From NCBI GenBank assembly GCA_030151165.1, contig JASLEM010000050.1, positions 1 to 23,970 of the forward strand: a DNA stretch of 23,970 nt. Reading direction: 5' to 3'. This DNA is from Burkholderiaceae bacterium. GTDB taxonomy: Bacteria; Pseudomonadota; Gammaproteobacteria; Burkholderiales; Burkholderiaceae. Below the pieces are notes generated by a model. It was not told where the DNA came from. It worked only from the letters and a program-made list of their open reading frames with translations, and did no database searches. Positions 1 to 6,615 of the stretch are shown here, piece by piece. The stretch's first letter is position 1. Each line of letters begins with the position of its first letter. The position numbers and the translations under genes were made by a program.

Positions 1-355
1 AGCGCGCCGGCTGGCCGCCGACGGTTTCGACGCCGCGGCCTGGGCGGCGTTGCCCAGGCAGGTCGCCGACGGCCGCTGGACGCCGCCGGCCGGGGCCTCG
101 CTGCCGCGGCTGCGCGAGGTGCTGCAGAAGCTGTGCCACGACGCGATGGCGCAGGCCGCGGGCGCCGCACCGCGCTACTTCCCGGCCCAGAGCCTGCCCG
201 GCCCGGCCGCGTGGCCGAAGCTCGCCGACTGGTCGCAGTCGCTCGCGCGCCTCGCGCGGCACGACGAGCATCCGTTCAACGCGCCGCTGATCACCGACAG
301 CCTGCTTGCCGAGGCCAAGGCCGTCTGGGCGAGGGCGCGCGGCCGCGCGGGCTGA
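1..355 (+). CDS. holB: DNA polymerase III delta' subunit, C-terminal part (partial)
   Basis: The last 117 residues of a protein whose start lies before the window. The sequence matches what I know of the C-terminal helical domain of beta/gammaproteobacterial HolB: it carries the LQKLCHDAMAQAAG stretch, a PRYFPAQSLP segment, and an ending of the type HPFNAPLITDSLLAEAKAVW. The delta' subunit is a structural part of the clamp-loader complex that places the sliding clamp on DNA during replication. The catalytic-type AAA+ portion is outside the window. The order holB-pilZ-tatD on one strand is common in Burkholderiales and supports the call. The stop is TGA at 353-355, and the next gene begins 110 bases later, so co-transcription is plausible. 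The residual uncertainty is only that the diagnostic N-terminus cannot be seen. Confidence 0.85.
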   Translation, partial: ARRLAADGFDAAAWAALPRQVADGRWTPPAGASLPRLREVLQKLCHDAMAQAAGAAPRYFPAQSLPGPAAWPKLADWSQSLARLARHDEHPFNAPLITDSLLAEAKAVWARARGRAG

Positions 356-367
356 GCGGCGCGGCGC

Positions 368-385
368 CCGAACCCGCGGGTTCGG
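368..385. repeat. 18-bp perfect palindrome after holB
   Basis: CCGAACCCGCGGGTTCGG reads identically on both strands. It lies 13 bases after the holB stop and about 80 bases before pilZ. As RNA it could fold to a stem with a small loop, but no T-run follows on either strand, so it does not look like an intrinsic terminator. It could be a partial attenuator or a protein-binding site; the sequence alone does not decide. Confidence 0.5.
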
Positions 386-465
386 CCCGCCGGCGTGCGA
401 AAACCCCGCTGGAAACCGCTGGTTCCGCGGGCCGGAACCGGCGCGAAGCTCGCTACACTAGCCGC

Positions 466-849
466 ATGTCCGACGCCAACTCCGTGATGCCCACCCCGCC
501 GCCGGTTTCCGCGCGGCCCAGCGTCATCCAGCTCGTGTTTCGCGAGAAGGGCGCGCTGTACGCGGCCTACATGCCGATCTTCGCCGAGGGCGGCCTGTTC
601 GTGCCGACCACGCGCGACTACCAGCTCGGCGACGACATCTACCTGCTGCTCACGCTCCCGGGCGACCCGCAGCGCTACCCCGTCGCCGGCAAGGTCGGGT
701 GGCTCACGCCCGCCAACGCGCCGGGCGGCCGCACCCAGGGCGTCGGCGTCCGCTTCCCGCAGGACGAGAAGACGCGCGCGCTGAAGATCCGGATCGAGGA
801 AGTGCTGGGCACGTCGATCTCGTCGTCCAAGCCGACCCAGACGATCTGA
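466..849 (+). CDS. pilZ: PilZ domain protein (type IV pilus PilZ type)
   Basis: A 127-residue protein, close to the usual length of the short stand-alone PilZ proteins encoded between holB and tatD. The first ~17 residues are a Pro/Ser-rich leader. The PilZ beta-barrel spans about residues 18-115, with the GGLFV strand turn and a late GVGVRF strand. The RxxxR motif that canonical PilZ domains use to bind cyclic di-GMP is not visible. This fits the type IV pilus PilZ class, which works in pilus assembly through protein contacts (with PilB and FimX in studied species) and not by binding the nucleotide directly. The ATG at 466 was chosen because the domain begins soon after it and upstream codons in this frame do not look coding. 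It lies in an apparent operon with holB and tatD. No type IV pilus structural gene is in the window. Confidence 0.85.
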   Translation: MSDANSVMPTPPPVSARPSVIQLVFREKGALYAAYMPIFAEGGLFVPTTRDYQLGDDIYLLLTLPGDPQRYPVAGKVGWLTPANAPGGRTQGVGVRFPQDEKTRALKIRIEEVLGTSISSSKPTQTI

Positions 850-988
850 GGCCGTCCGGGGCGTCGCGCGGGCGGCCGGGTTGCCATGCCGGCACGACGC
901 CGGCGCGCGGCGCCGTCGCCGCACCGGCCGGCCTTCGATCCCTCGCGTTTTCCCGCCGTGCCCGTCCGTCCCTGATTCCGCCCCGTCC

Positions 989-1813
989 ATGTACGTCGAT
1001 TCCCACTGCCACCTCGCGTTCCCCGAGCTGCACGACAAGCTCGGCGCCATCCTCGCGGACATGCGCGCGGCCGACGTCGGCGGGGCGCTGTGCATCTGCA
1101 CGGCGATGGAGGAGTTCGAGCGCGTGCATGCGCTCGCGATGGCGCACGACAACCTCTGGGCCAGCGTCGGCGTGCATCCCGACACCGAAGGCATGACCGA
1201 GCCCGACGTCGAGACGCTCGTCGCCTGGGCGACCCGCCCGCGCGTCGTCGCCATCGGCGAGACCGGCCTCGACTACTTCCGGCTCGAGGGCCGCAGCATC
1301 GCCGACATGGAGTGGCAGCGCGAGCGCTTCCGCGTCCACATCCGCGCCGGCCGCCGGCTCGACCTGCCGCTCGTGATCCACACGCGCAGCGCGAGCGACG
1401 ACACGCTGGCCGTGCTGCGCGACGAGGGGCGCGGCGGCGGCGACCTGCCGGCAGGTTTGCCCAGTTCACGCGGCGTGTTCCATTGCTTCACCGAGTCGAT
1501 GGACGTCGCCCGCGCGGCGCTCGACCTCGGCTTCCACATCTCGTTCTCGGGCATCCTGACCTTCAAGACGGCCGCCGAGCTGCGCGAGGTCGCGCGCTTC
1601 GTGCCGCTCGACCGCTGCCTGATCGAGACCGACAGCCCCTACCTCGCGCCGGTGCCGCACCGGGGCAAGACGAACACGCCGGCCTGGGTGCCGCACGTCG
1701 CGCACCTGATCGCCGAGCTGAAGGGCGTGTCGCACGCGGCGGTGGCGGACGCGACGCGCGCCAACTTCGAGCAGCTGTTCGGCGTGAACGTGCCCGAGCC
1801 CGACGCGCGGTAG
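989..1813 (+). CDS. tatD: TatD family metal-dependent hydrolase (DNase)
   Basis: A 274-residue protein of normal TatD length, with a complete metal site: the HxH motif (H6, H8) at the N-terminus, Glu91 in AIGETGLDY, His131 in LVIHTR, His165 in GVFHCF and Asp215 in IETDSPYLAP. TatD enzymes are cytoplasmic TIM-barrel hydrolases. Characterised members are 3'-5' exonucleases on DNA/RNA with roles in repair and RNA turnover; others act as D-aminoacyl-tRNA deacylases, and the sequence cannot separate these activities. A loop at about 147-161 (GRGGGDLPAGLPSS) looks like an insertion relative to the shortest family members. The ATG at 989 places HxH at the expected position 6-8. The gene follows pilZ by 139 bases on the same strand. 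Confidence 0.93.
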   Translation: MYVDSHCHLAFPELHDKLGAILADMRAADVGGALCICTAMEEFERVHALAMAHDNLWASVGVHPDTEGMTEPDVETLVAWATRPRVVAIGETGLDYFRLEGRSIADMEWQRERFRVHIRAGRRLDLPLVIHTRSASDDTLAVLRDEGRGGGDLPAGLPSSRGVFHCFTESMDVARAALDLGFHISFSGILTFKTAAELREVARFVPLDRCLIETDSPYLAPVPHRGKTNTPAWVPHVAHLIAELKGVSHAAVADATRANFEQLFGVNVPEPDAR

Positions 1814-1877
1814 CCGCCGTCTTCCGCGCGCCGCGACCCCACGCCGCACCCACCGCACGCCCGTCCACGAGATCACG

Positions 1878-2546
1878 ATGCCCGCCTTGTCCCTCCGCCC
1901 CGTCCTGTCCGCCGCCCTGGCGCTCGCCCTGTTCGTCGCGGGCCCGGCGCAGGCCGCCGACGGCACGTTGACCGTCGCCGAGCGCTTCTTCCACGCGATC
2001 GACATCGACTACGCCAACGGCGTCTCGGAGATGCTCGCGAAAGGCACCGACCCGAACCTGCGCAACGGCAAGGGCCAGCCGGCGCTGACGTTTGCGCTGT
2101 TCGACCAGTCGCTCGCCGCGGCCAAGGTGTTGTGGGAGGCGCCGGGCGTCGACCTGAACGCGGTCAACAACGCCGGCGAGACGCCGCTGATGATGGCCGC
2201 GCTGCGCGGCGAGGAAGACGCCGCCGCGGCGCTGCTCGCGCGCGGCGCCTCGCTGAAGAAGGTGGGCTGGACGCCGCTGCATTACGCGGCGACGGGCGGC
2301 AACGCGGCGATCGTCCGGCTGTTCGTCGCCCAGGGCGCGGCGATCGAGGCGCGCTCGCCGAACAACAGCACGCCGCTGATGATGGCGGCGCGCTACGGCA
2401 GCGAGGAGGCCGTCGCGGCGCTGCTCGCGGCGGGCGCGGATCGCAACGCGAAGAACGACCTCGGCATGGACGCCGCGGCGTTCGCGGCGAGCGCGGGGCG
2501 CGACAGCCTCGCGACGCGGCTGAGAGCGCCGGTCTTCACGCATTGA
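1878..2546 (+). CDS. Exported ankyrin-repeat protein
   Basis: A 222-residue protein. Residues 1-26 form a signal peptide with a hydrophobic core and a likely signal peptidase I cut after AQA, so the mature protein should be periplasmic. The rest is an ankyrin-repeat solenoid: clear repeats begin at about residues 101 (ETPLMMAALRG), 131 (WTPLHYAATGG) and 164 (STPLMMAARYG). Each is followed by an ALLxxGA-type second helix, and degenerate repeats cap both ends. Ankyrin repeats bind other proteins; the partner cannot be read from the sequence. The gene lies 64 bases after tatD on the same strand, an arrangement common in Burkholderiales, so it probably shares the holB-pilZ-tatD transcript. The ribosome site ahead of the ATG is weak (GAG, 8 bases upstream). 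Confidence 0.88.
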   Translation: MPALSLRPVLSAALALALFVAGPAQAADGTLTVAERFFHAIDIDYANGVSEMLAKGTDPNLRNGKGQPALTFALFDQSLAAAKVLWEAPGVDLNAVNNAGETPLMMAALRGEEDAAAALLARGASLKKVGWTPLHYAATGGNAAIVRLFVAQGAAIEARSPNNSTPLMMAARYGSEEAVAALLAAGADRNAKNDLGMDAAAFAASAGRDSLATRLRAPVFTH

Positions 2547-2773
2547 GGCGGCGCGCGCGTCGTTCGCCTCGTCGGCTGGGCGTTTCCTGTGGCGTCACCG
2601 CCCGCGTGCGACGGCCGCGGGTGTGGGGAGTTCCCACGCCGTTGTAGGAAGTTCGCCGACACCACGTCTGGCGCGCCGCCGACTACAGATTCGAGGGCTC
2701 GGGGCCTAAAGTTCAGTCCATGGAATGAAGACGCTTCTTGCGGTTTCGTCCAACGATCTTTCAGGAGTACCCC

Positions 2774-3013
2774 ATGCACCACGCTTCCAGCCTCTCGAAC
2801 CCGTTCGTCATGATGACCGACCCGGAAACGATCCTGGCCGCCGTCGAGCGCTCGGAACGCCTGAACCGCCTGAGCAGCCGCGTCTATCGCCCGCTCGACC
2901 GTCCGCTGATCCCGAAGGTCGGCGCGAAGGCGCTGGCCGACTTCGACCGCGAGATCGACGACGCGGTCATCGAGGACGACGCGATCGACCTGCTCGACGA
3001 CGCGACGAACTGA
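2774..3013 (+). CDS. Small acidic hypothetical protein (79 aa)
   Basis: A 79-residue protein with a good ribosome-binding site (AGGAG at 2763-2767, six bases before the ATG), which decides the start over the longer open frame. There is no signal peptide or membrane segment, so it should be cytoplasmic. The N-terminal half contains an amphipathic stretch (DPETILAAVERSERL) followed by SRVYRPLDRPLIP; the last 20 residues are strongly acidic and rich in Asp. I think similar small proteins occur in other Burkholderiales, but I cannot name a family or function. It stands alone between the holB-pilZ-tatD-ankyrin group and a convergent MarR gene. The clear ribosome site and codon use make it a likely real gene. 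Confidence 0.7.
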   Translation: MHHASSLSNPFVMMTDPETILAAVERSERLNRLSSRVYRPLDRPLIPKVGAKALADFDREIDDAVIEDDAIDLLDDATN

Positions 3014-3113
3014 ACATCCCCGCCGATCGTCGCCTTCGACGATCGACGAGGCGCCGCTGCGTGACACGGCCAACCCCCGAGCCCCGGGGCGGCGACGTAT
3101 CGGAGCGTGCAGC

Positions 3114-3629
3114 TCACATGCTCGACAACGGGATCGACGCGCCGCGCTCGTCGGCGTCGAGCAGCACGATCAGCGCGCCGAGGTCGGCCTGCAGCCGCGC
3201 CAGCGTCGCCGGGTCGAGCGACTTGAGCGCGTCGGGCAGCAGGCCCGCGAACGGCCCGGGCGTGTTCTTCAGCACCTTGGCGCCCGCCGGCAGCAGCCGC
3301 AGCTGCACCGCGCGGCGATCGCTGCCTTCCTTGGCGGCGCTCACCAGCTCGCGCTCGATCAGCGCCCGCACCAGGTTGCTCGCAGTCGACTGATGGATCG
3401 CCATCGCGCGCGCGAGCGCGCCGACGCCGATGCCCGGCTGCTCGCGCACGATGCTCAGCGCCCAGACCTGCGCGCCGCCCAGCCCGACCTTCTTCTCGAC
3501 TTGCTGGAAGTGCGACTTGACCGCGTTGAAGACCTGGCGGAACTGGCGCAGCACGGCCGTCGGGCCGTCGTCGGGCGGCGGGGCGGCGGACGCGCGGGCG
3601 CGCGCGAGGGGCTTGGATCGACTGGGCAT
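3114..3629 (-). CDS. MarR family transcriptional regulator
   Basis: A 171-residue protein, in the usual MarR size range with a slightly long basic, disordered N-terminus (about residues 1-22). Residues ~28-50 form the first dimerisation helix, and ~53-115 form the winged helix-turn-helix: GVGALARAMAIHQSTASNLVRALIERELV contains the recognition helix, and EGSDRRAVQLRL is the wing with the family's D-R-R signature. Residues 135-160 provide the C-terminal dimerisation helices. MarR proteins act as homodimers, usually repressing neighbouring genes until a small ligand binds; no ligand or target can be read here. The ATG at 3629 was chosen because upstream codons lack coding character; there is no strong ribosome site. 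The gene is downstream of the Pal-like gene, but a terminator lies between them, so it probably has its own promoter in 3630-3700. Confidence 0.87.
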   Translation of the reverse strand: MPSRSKPLARARASAAPPPDDGPTAVLRQFRQVFNAVKSHFQQVEKKVGLGGAQVWALSIVREQPGIGVGALARAMAIHQSTASNLVRALIERELVSAAKEGSDRRAVQLRLLPAGAKVLKNTPGPFAGLLPDALKSLDPATLARLQADLGALIVLLDADERGASIPLSSM

Positions 3630-3701
3630 GGCGATGGCAGGTGACGGATCGTGACGGCGGGCGTCGTTCCGGCGCGGGGGGACGCGACCGATCAGCCGCG
3701 C

Positions 3702-3730
3702 AAAAAAACGGACGCCGGTGAAGGCGTCCG
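3702..3730 (-). terminator. Rho-independent terminator of the Pal-like gene
   Basis: Read on the minus strand: an 8-bp perfect stem CGGACGCC/GGCGTCCG with loop TTCACC, followed immediately by seven T. It lies about 70 bases after the stop of the Pal-like gene at 3799 and should end its transcript before the MarR gene. Confidence 0.9.
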
Positions 3731-3761
3731 AAGCTGGATGAACCCCAGCGCTCCCGAAAGC

Positions 3762-3784
3762 GGCCGGCGCACCACACGCCGGCC
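3762..3784 (-). repeat. Hairpin between the Pal-like stop and its terminator
   Basis: Perfect 8-bp inverted repeat GGCCGGCG/CGCCGGCC with a 7-base loop, 14 bases after the Pal-like stop codon. With no T-run it is not itself a terminator. It may stabilise the 3' end of the transcript together with the terminator at 3702-3730. Confidence 0.6.
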
Positions 3785-3798
3785 AGCACACACTCGAA

Positions 3799-4371
3799 TC
3801 AATGCGACGGATAGACGAAGTCCGCCCGACGGTTCTGCTTCCACGATTCCTCGTCGTGGCCGCTGGCCTTCGGCTTTTCGGCGCCGTAACTGACCGCCTC
3901 GACCTGGCCGCCCTGGACGCCCAGCAGCTCCAGCGCCGACTTCACGGCCTCCGCGCGACGCTGGCCAAGCGCCAGGTTGTATTCGCTGCCGCCGCGCTCG
4001 TCGGTGTTGCCCGCGATCTGCACGTGCACGTCCTGGTGCTTGGCCAGGAAACCGCCCTGCAGCTCCACCGTCGGCTTGTCGCCGGAATTGAAGTTCGCGC
4101 TGTCGTACGGGAACCAGACGCTCAGCTTCTGCGACAGCGGGTTGTTCGGATCCAGGTAGGGCGCGAGCGCGGTGGACGTCGTCGGCGCCGTGGCGGGCAC
4201 GGGTTGCGTGGCCGGGCCGTTCGCGACCGGCGTGGGCGTCGCGGTCACGACCGGCGCCGGCGCGGGCGCGTCGATCGGCTTGGACGCGCAGGCGGCGAGC
4301 ACGATCGGCACCGCGAGGGCGGCGGCGCGGGTCAGCGAACGGAGCGGGCGGAGTTCAATCATTTTGGACAT
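3799..4371 (-). CDS. Pal-like OmpA-family peptidoglycan-associated lipoprotein
   Basis: A 190-residue protein. Residues 1-28 are a lipoprotein signal ending in LAAC with Cys28 as the lipidation site. A Pro/Ala/Thr-rich linker covers ~30-75. The OmpA-like domain at ~80-187 contains GNTDERGGSEYNLALGQRRA (121-140), holding the Asp124 and Arg positions that bind diaminopimelate in peptidoglycan, then VSYGAEKP and HDEESWKQNRRADF, which closely parallel E. coli Pal. The protein should anchor the outer membrane to peptidoglycan. No tolB, tolA or ybgF is nearby, so it may be an extra Pal/OmpA-type lipoprotein and not the Tol-Pal member; the linker is longer than in typical Pal. The ATG at 4371 is set by signal-peptide length. 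An extended -10 (4413-4421) and a terminator (3702-3730) suggest a single-gene transcript. Confidence 0.88.
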   Translation of the reverse strand: MSKMIELRPLRSLTRAAALAVPIVLAACASKPIDAPAPAPVVTATPTPVANGPATQPVPATAPTTSTALAPYLDPNNPLSQKLSVWFPYDSANFNSGDKPTVELQGGFLAKHQDVHVQIAGNTDERGGSEYNLALGQRRAEAVKSALELLGVQGGQVEAVSYGAEKPKASGHDEESWKQNRRADFVYPSH

Positions 4372-4412
4372 GGCATGGAGGCCGGGACGCGGCAGTTGAC
4401 GACGATGACTCG

Positions 4413-4421
4413 ACCATACCA
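4413..4421 (-). promoter_or_regulatory. Possible extended -10 promoter for the Pal-like gene
   Basis: On the minus strand TGGTATGGT fits an extended -10 element (TG-N-TATGGT), about 42 bases upstream of the ATG at 4371. A convincing -35 is not visible. Just upstream, at 4427-4438, lies a 12-base inverted repeat (ATTTG-GA-CAAAT on the plus strand) that could be an operator. The local AT-richness contrasts with the surrounding sequence. Confidence 0.4.
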
Positions 4422-4588
4422 GATACATTTGGACAAATCTAAAACGGGTCTTTCGGCGGCCTTGCAGCCACGTCAAGAATTGTTTCGATGATCGTTCCAG
4501 ACGCCTGCCGCGCGGTGGCGGCCGGCGTCCTTGTCCTGGTACGACACGCTCCCCGCGGTTTTGTTCCGCGATGGGTGCCGATCTCGAT

Positions 4589-4616
4589 CTTTGCGCCGAA
4601 CCGGCCGGGCGCAAAG
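4589..4616 (-). repeat. 9-bp hairpin just after the glycoamylase-domain gene
   Basis: Perfect inverted repeat CTTTGCGCC/GGCGCAAAG with a 10-base loop, starting three bases after the stop codon of the gene ending at 4619. On the minus strand it is followed by ATCGAGATC, with no T-run, so it may be a factor-assisted stop or a 3'-end stabiliser and not a classic intrinsic terminator. Confidence 0.55.
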
Positions 4617-4618
4617 CC

Positions 4619-6064
4619 CTAGACCGGACGGCGCGGCACGGCCGGGCCCGGCCGGGCGTCTGCCGGCGGCGGCGGGCTGTTGCCCGGCTCGGAGGCCCCG
4701 CCGTCCAGCCAGCCGCCCCGGAAGCCCGCGCGCCGCAGCCCGCGCTGCAGCTGCGCGTCGCCGCGCATCAGCTTCCACGGCAGGCCGCTGCGGTAGTTCT
4801 CGATCATCAGCACGACCGGGCCGCTGTTCAGCGCGAAGCGCCACGGCGACACCCAGCCCGCCGAGCCGTTGCCGTCGCGCCAGGTCGGGTTGAACGAGTT
4901 GCCGGGCAGGTAGTCGGGGTGGTGGCTCATCATCCGCACGATGTGCTGCATCGTCGGCAGCACGACGTCCGGCGCGAACGGCAGCGACGCCACCGACGCG
5001 TACGGCGCCACCGTGCCGTCGTCCGGCCCGTAGGGCGCGCCGCGCGCCGCGTAGCCCATCAGCTTGCGCTTGCGCCCGTCCGCGACGATCTCGCGCGGCC
5101 CGGGGCCGTCGCAGGCCGTCAGGCCCCAGCAGTTCGCGCAGTAGTCCTTGAAGTGCTTCGGGTTGCGGATCGCGTACTCGCGCTGGACGAGCGTCGCGCG
5201 GCGGCTGTTCTCGAAGTAATCGATGCCGTGCTCGCGCATGAACGCGTCCTGGATGCCGCGGAAGTCGACCCACATGTGCGAGTACTGGTGGATGAACAGC
5301 GGGCCGGCCGGCAGGTGCGCGTGGCCGTAGATGTTGCGCCAGCGGTAGCCCTTGAGCCAGGCGTCCCACGCCGCGTGCGTGACCGGGTGGCGCGCCGCGC
5401 CGAGCGCCATCGCGTACATCATCAGCGCCTCGCTGTAGCCGACCCAGTGGTAGCGCAGGAAGCCGCGCTCGGGCTTCCAGCCGTGCGAGATCGCGTGGTC
5501 GCCGTGCTGCATCCAGCGCCAGTCGGCACGGTCGTTGAGCTCACGCGCCTTGTCGCGGATCGCCTGCTCGCGCGGCGTCGCGTGGTCGAAATAGCGAGCC
5601 GCCGCGAGCATGCCGGCGAGCAGGAAGGCGCTGTCGATGCTCGAGAGCTCGCTGTTCCAGGCCCGCGTGCCCGTGTGCATGTCCAGGAAGTGGAAGTAGA
5701 ACCCGCGGTGGCCGGTGGAGGTCGGCGAGCCGGACATGTCGGCGTCGAGGAAGAAGTCGAGCGTCGTCAGCGTGATGCCGACGGCCTGCGCGCGCGTCAT
5801 CCAGCCCCGCTCGACCGCGATCGGGTACGCGCTCAGCGCGAGGCCGACGGCGGTGATCGAGCACGGGGCGTCCGGCTGCGTCGAATCGAGCACGAGGCCG
5901 CTGGCGGGGTCGACGGTCTCGGTGAAATAGCTGAAGGCGCGGCTCTGCGCGCGCTCGAGGAGCTGCTCGACGTCCATGTCCGGCGTGTCGGCAGCGTGCG
6001 GGGCGTGCGGGTGGCTCGCGGGCTTGCCGCGGCGCGCGCGGTCGTGGGCGTGGCGTGTGGTCAT
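4619..6064 (-). CDS. Glycoamylase-domain protein (GH144/GH162-like, COG5368 type)
   Basis: A 481-residue protein that I recognise as the glycoamylase (PF10091)/COG5368 type: an (alpha/alpha)6 barrel with NSELSSIDSA (around 137-146), FLRYHWVGYSEALMMY (around 202-217, with the conserved Glu of the Y-x-E-A motif), GPLFIHQYSHMWVDFR (around 254-269), NCWGLTACDGPGP and MMSHHPDYLPGNSFNP. Characterised relatives in GH144 and GH162 are endo-beta-1,2-glucanases, and similar domains sit at the end of cyclic beta-1,2-glucan synthases. The substrate here is therefore plausibly a beta-1,2-glucan, but this is inference. No signal peptide is visible, so a cytoplasmic location is suggested unless the start is elsewhere. 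I chose the ATG at 6064 over the in-frame ATG at 6094 because the codons between include rare ATA and TTT; neither has a ribosome site. The C-terminal tail is Pro-rich and disordered. Confidence 0.83.
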   Translation of the reverse strand: MTTRHAHDRARRGKPASHPHAPHAADTPDMDVEQLLERAQSRAFSYFTETVDPASGLVLDSTQPDAPCSITAVGLALSAYPIAVERGWMTRAQAVGITLTTLDFFLDADMSGSPTSTGHRGFYFHFLDMHTGTRAWNSELSSIDSAFLLAGMLAAARYFDHATPREQAIRDKARELNDRADWRWMQHGDHAISHGWKPERGFLRYHWVGYSEALMMYAMALGAARHPVTHAAWDAWLKGYRWRNIYGHAHLPAGPLFIHQYSHMWVDFRGIQDAFMREHGIDYFENSRRATLVQREYAIRNPKHFKDYCANCWGLTACDGPGPREIVADGRKRKLMGYAARGAPYGPDDGTVAPYASVASLPFAPDVVLPTMQHIVRMMSHHPDYLPGNSFNPTWRDGNGSAGWVSPWRFALNSGPVVLMIENYRSGLPWKLMRGDAQLQRGLRRAGFRGGWLDGGASEPGNSPPPPADARPGPAVPRRPV

Positions 6065-6221
6065 GTGTGCGGCCGAGCCTATCGGAAAGCGCATGCCGGC
6101 GCTGTCGGCGGGACGCTCGTCCGGTCATCGCCGGGAGCGCCAGGATCGGGCATCAAACCTGCCGCCGACGGGAGGGGCGCCGGTGTCGGCGCCCGTCATT
6201 CACCGCAAGGAGATGATTTCC

Positions 6222-6590
6222 ATGGACAGCAACCGCCATCACGGCAACAAGAGCGACAACAAGCATCGCATTACTTTGCGTGTCGGCCTGGCCGCCGCCG
6301 CGATCGCCGCGGCCGGCGCCTTCTCGTCGCCGGCGTTCGCGCAGCGCGAGCACATCGTCGGCGAGGTCGTCACCGTCGAGCCGCCGGCGCCGCAGGTCGA
6401 GGTGATCGGCGTCGCGCCGCAGCCGGGCTACGTCTGGGAGCCCGGCTTCTGGAACTGGGAAGGCGGCCGCCACGTGTGGCACGGCGGCCGGTGGGAAGCG
6501 CCGCGGCCCGGTTACTACTGGGAGCCGCATCGCTGGGTGCACGAGGACCGCGGCTGGCGCCTGCGCGAAGGCTACTGGGCGCGCCGCTGA
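6222..6590 (+). CDS. Secreted WxxGxW-repeat protein
   Basis: A 122-residue protein with a strong ribosome site (AAGGAG at 6207-6212, nine bases before the ATG at 6222; the in-frame ATG at 6213 is too close to it). Residues 1-40 are a long signal peptide with a His/Lys-rich N-region and a likely cut after AFA. The mature part is Trp-, Gly- and Arg-rich, with WEPGFW (72-77), WHGGRW (86-91), WEPHRW (100-105) and a final W...GYW (112-119), the pattern of the YXWGXW/WxxGxW repeat family (PF12779). This family is common in Burkholderiales, is exported, and has no established function; an envelope or surface role is assumed. It is divergent from the glycoamylase gene and converges on the substrate-binding protein with only 25 bases between the stops. 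Confidence 0.85.
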   Translation: MDSNRHHGNKSDNKHRITLRVGLAAAAIAAAGAFSSPAFAQREHIVGEVVTVEPPAPQVEVIGVAPQPGYVWEPGFWNWEGGRHVWHGGRWEAPRPGYYWEPHRWVHEDRGWRLREGYWARR

Positions 6591-6615
6591 GCCCCGCGGC
6601 GGCGCGCGGGCGCGG

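Noticed and set aside
454..459. TACACT as a -10 promoter element for pilZ
   Set aside because: No -35 is visible at 16-18 bases and the start would be almost at the ATG. Read-through from holB explains expression.
2705..2734. CCTAAAG upstream of the 79-aa gene as a flagellar sigma-28 -35 element
   Set aside because: No GCCGATAA-like -10 occurs at the required distance.
4589..4616. Hairpin after the glycoamylase-domain gene as an intrinsic terminator
   Set aside because: The stem is good, but no T-run follows on either strand.
6064..6094. Ten-codon longer start for the glycoamylase-domain protein at 6094
   Set aside because: The added codons include ATA and TTT, rare in this genome, and no ribosome site supports it; it cannot be fully excluded.
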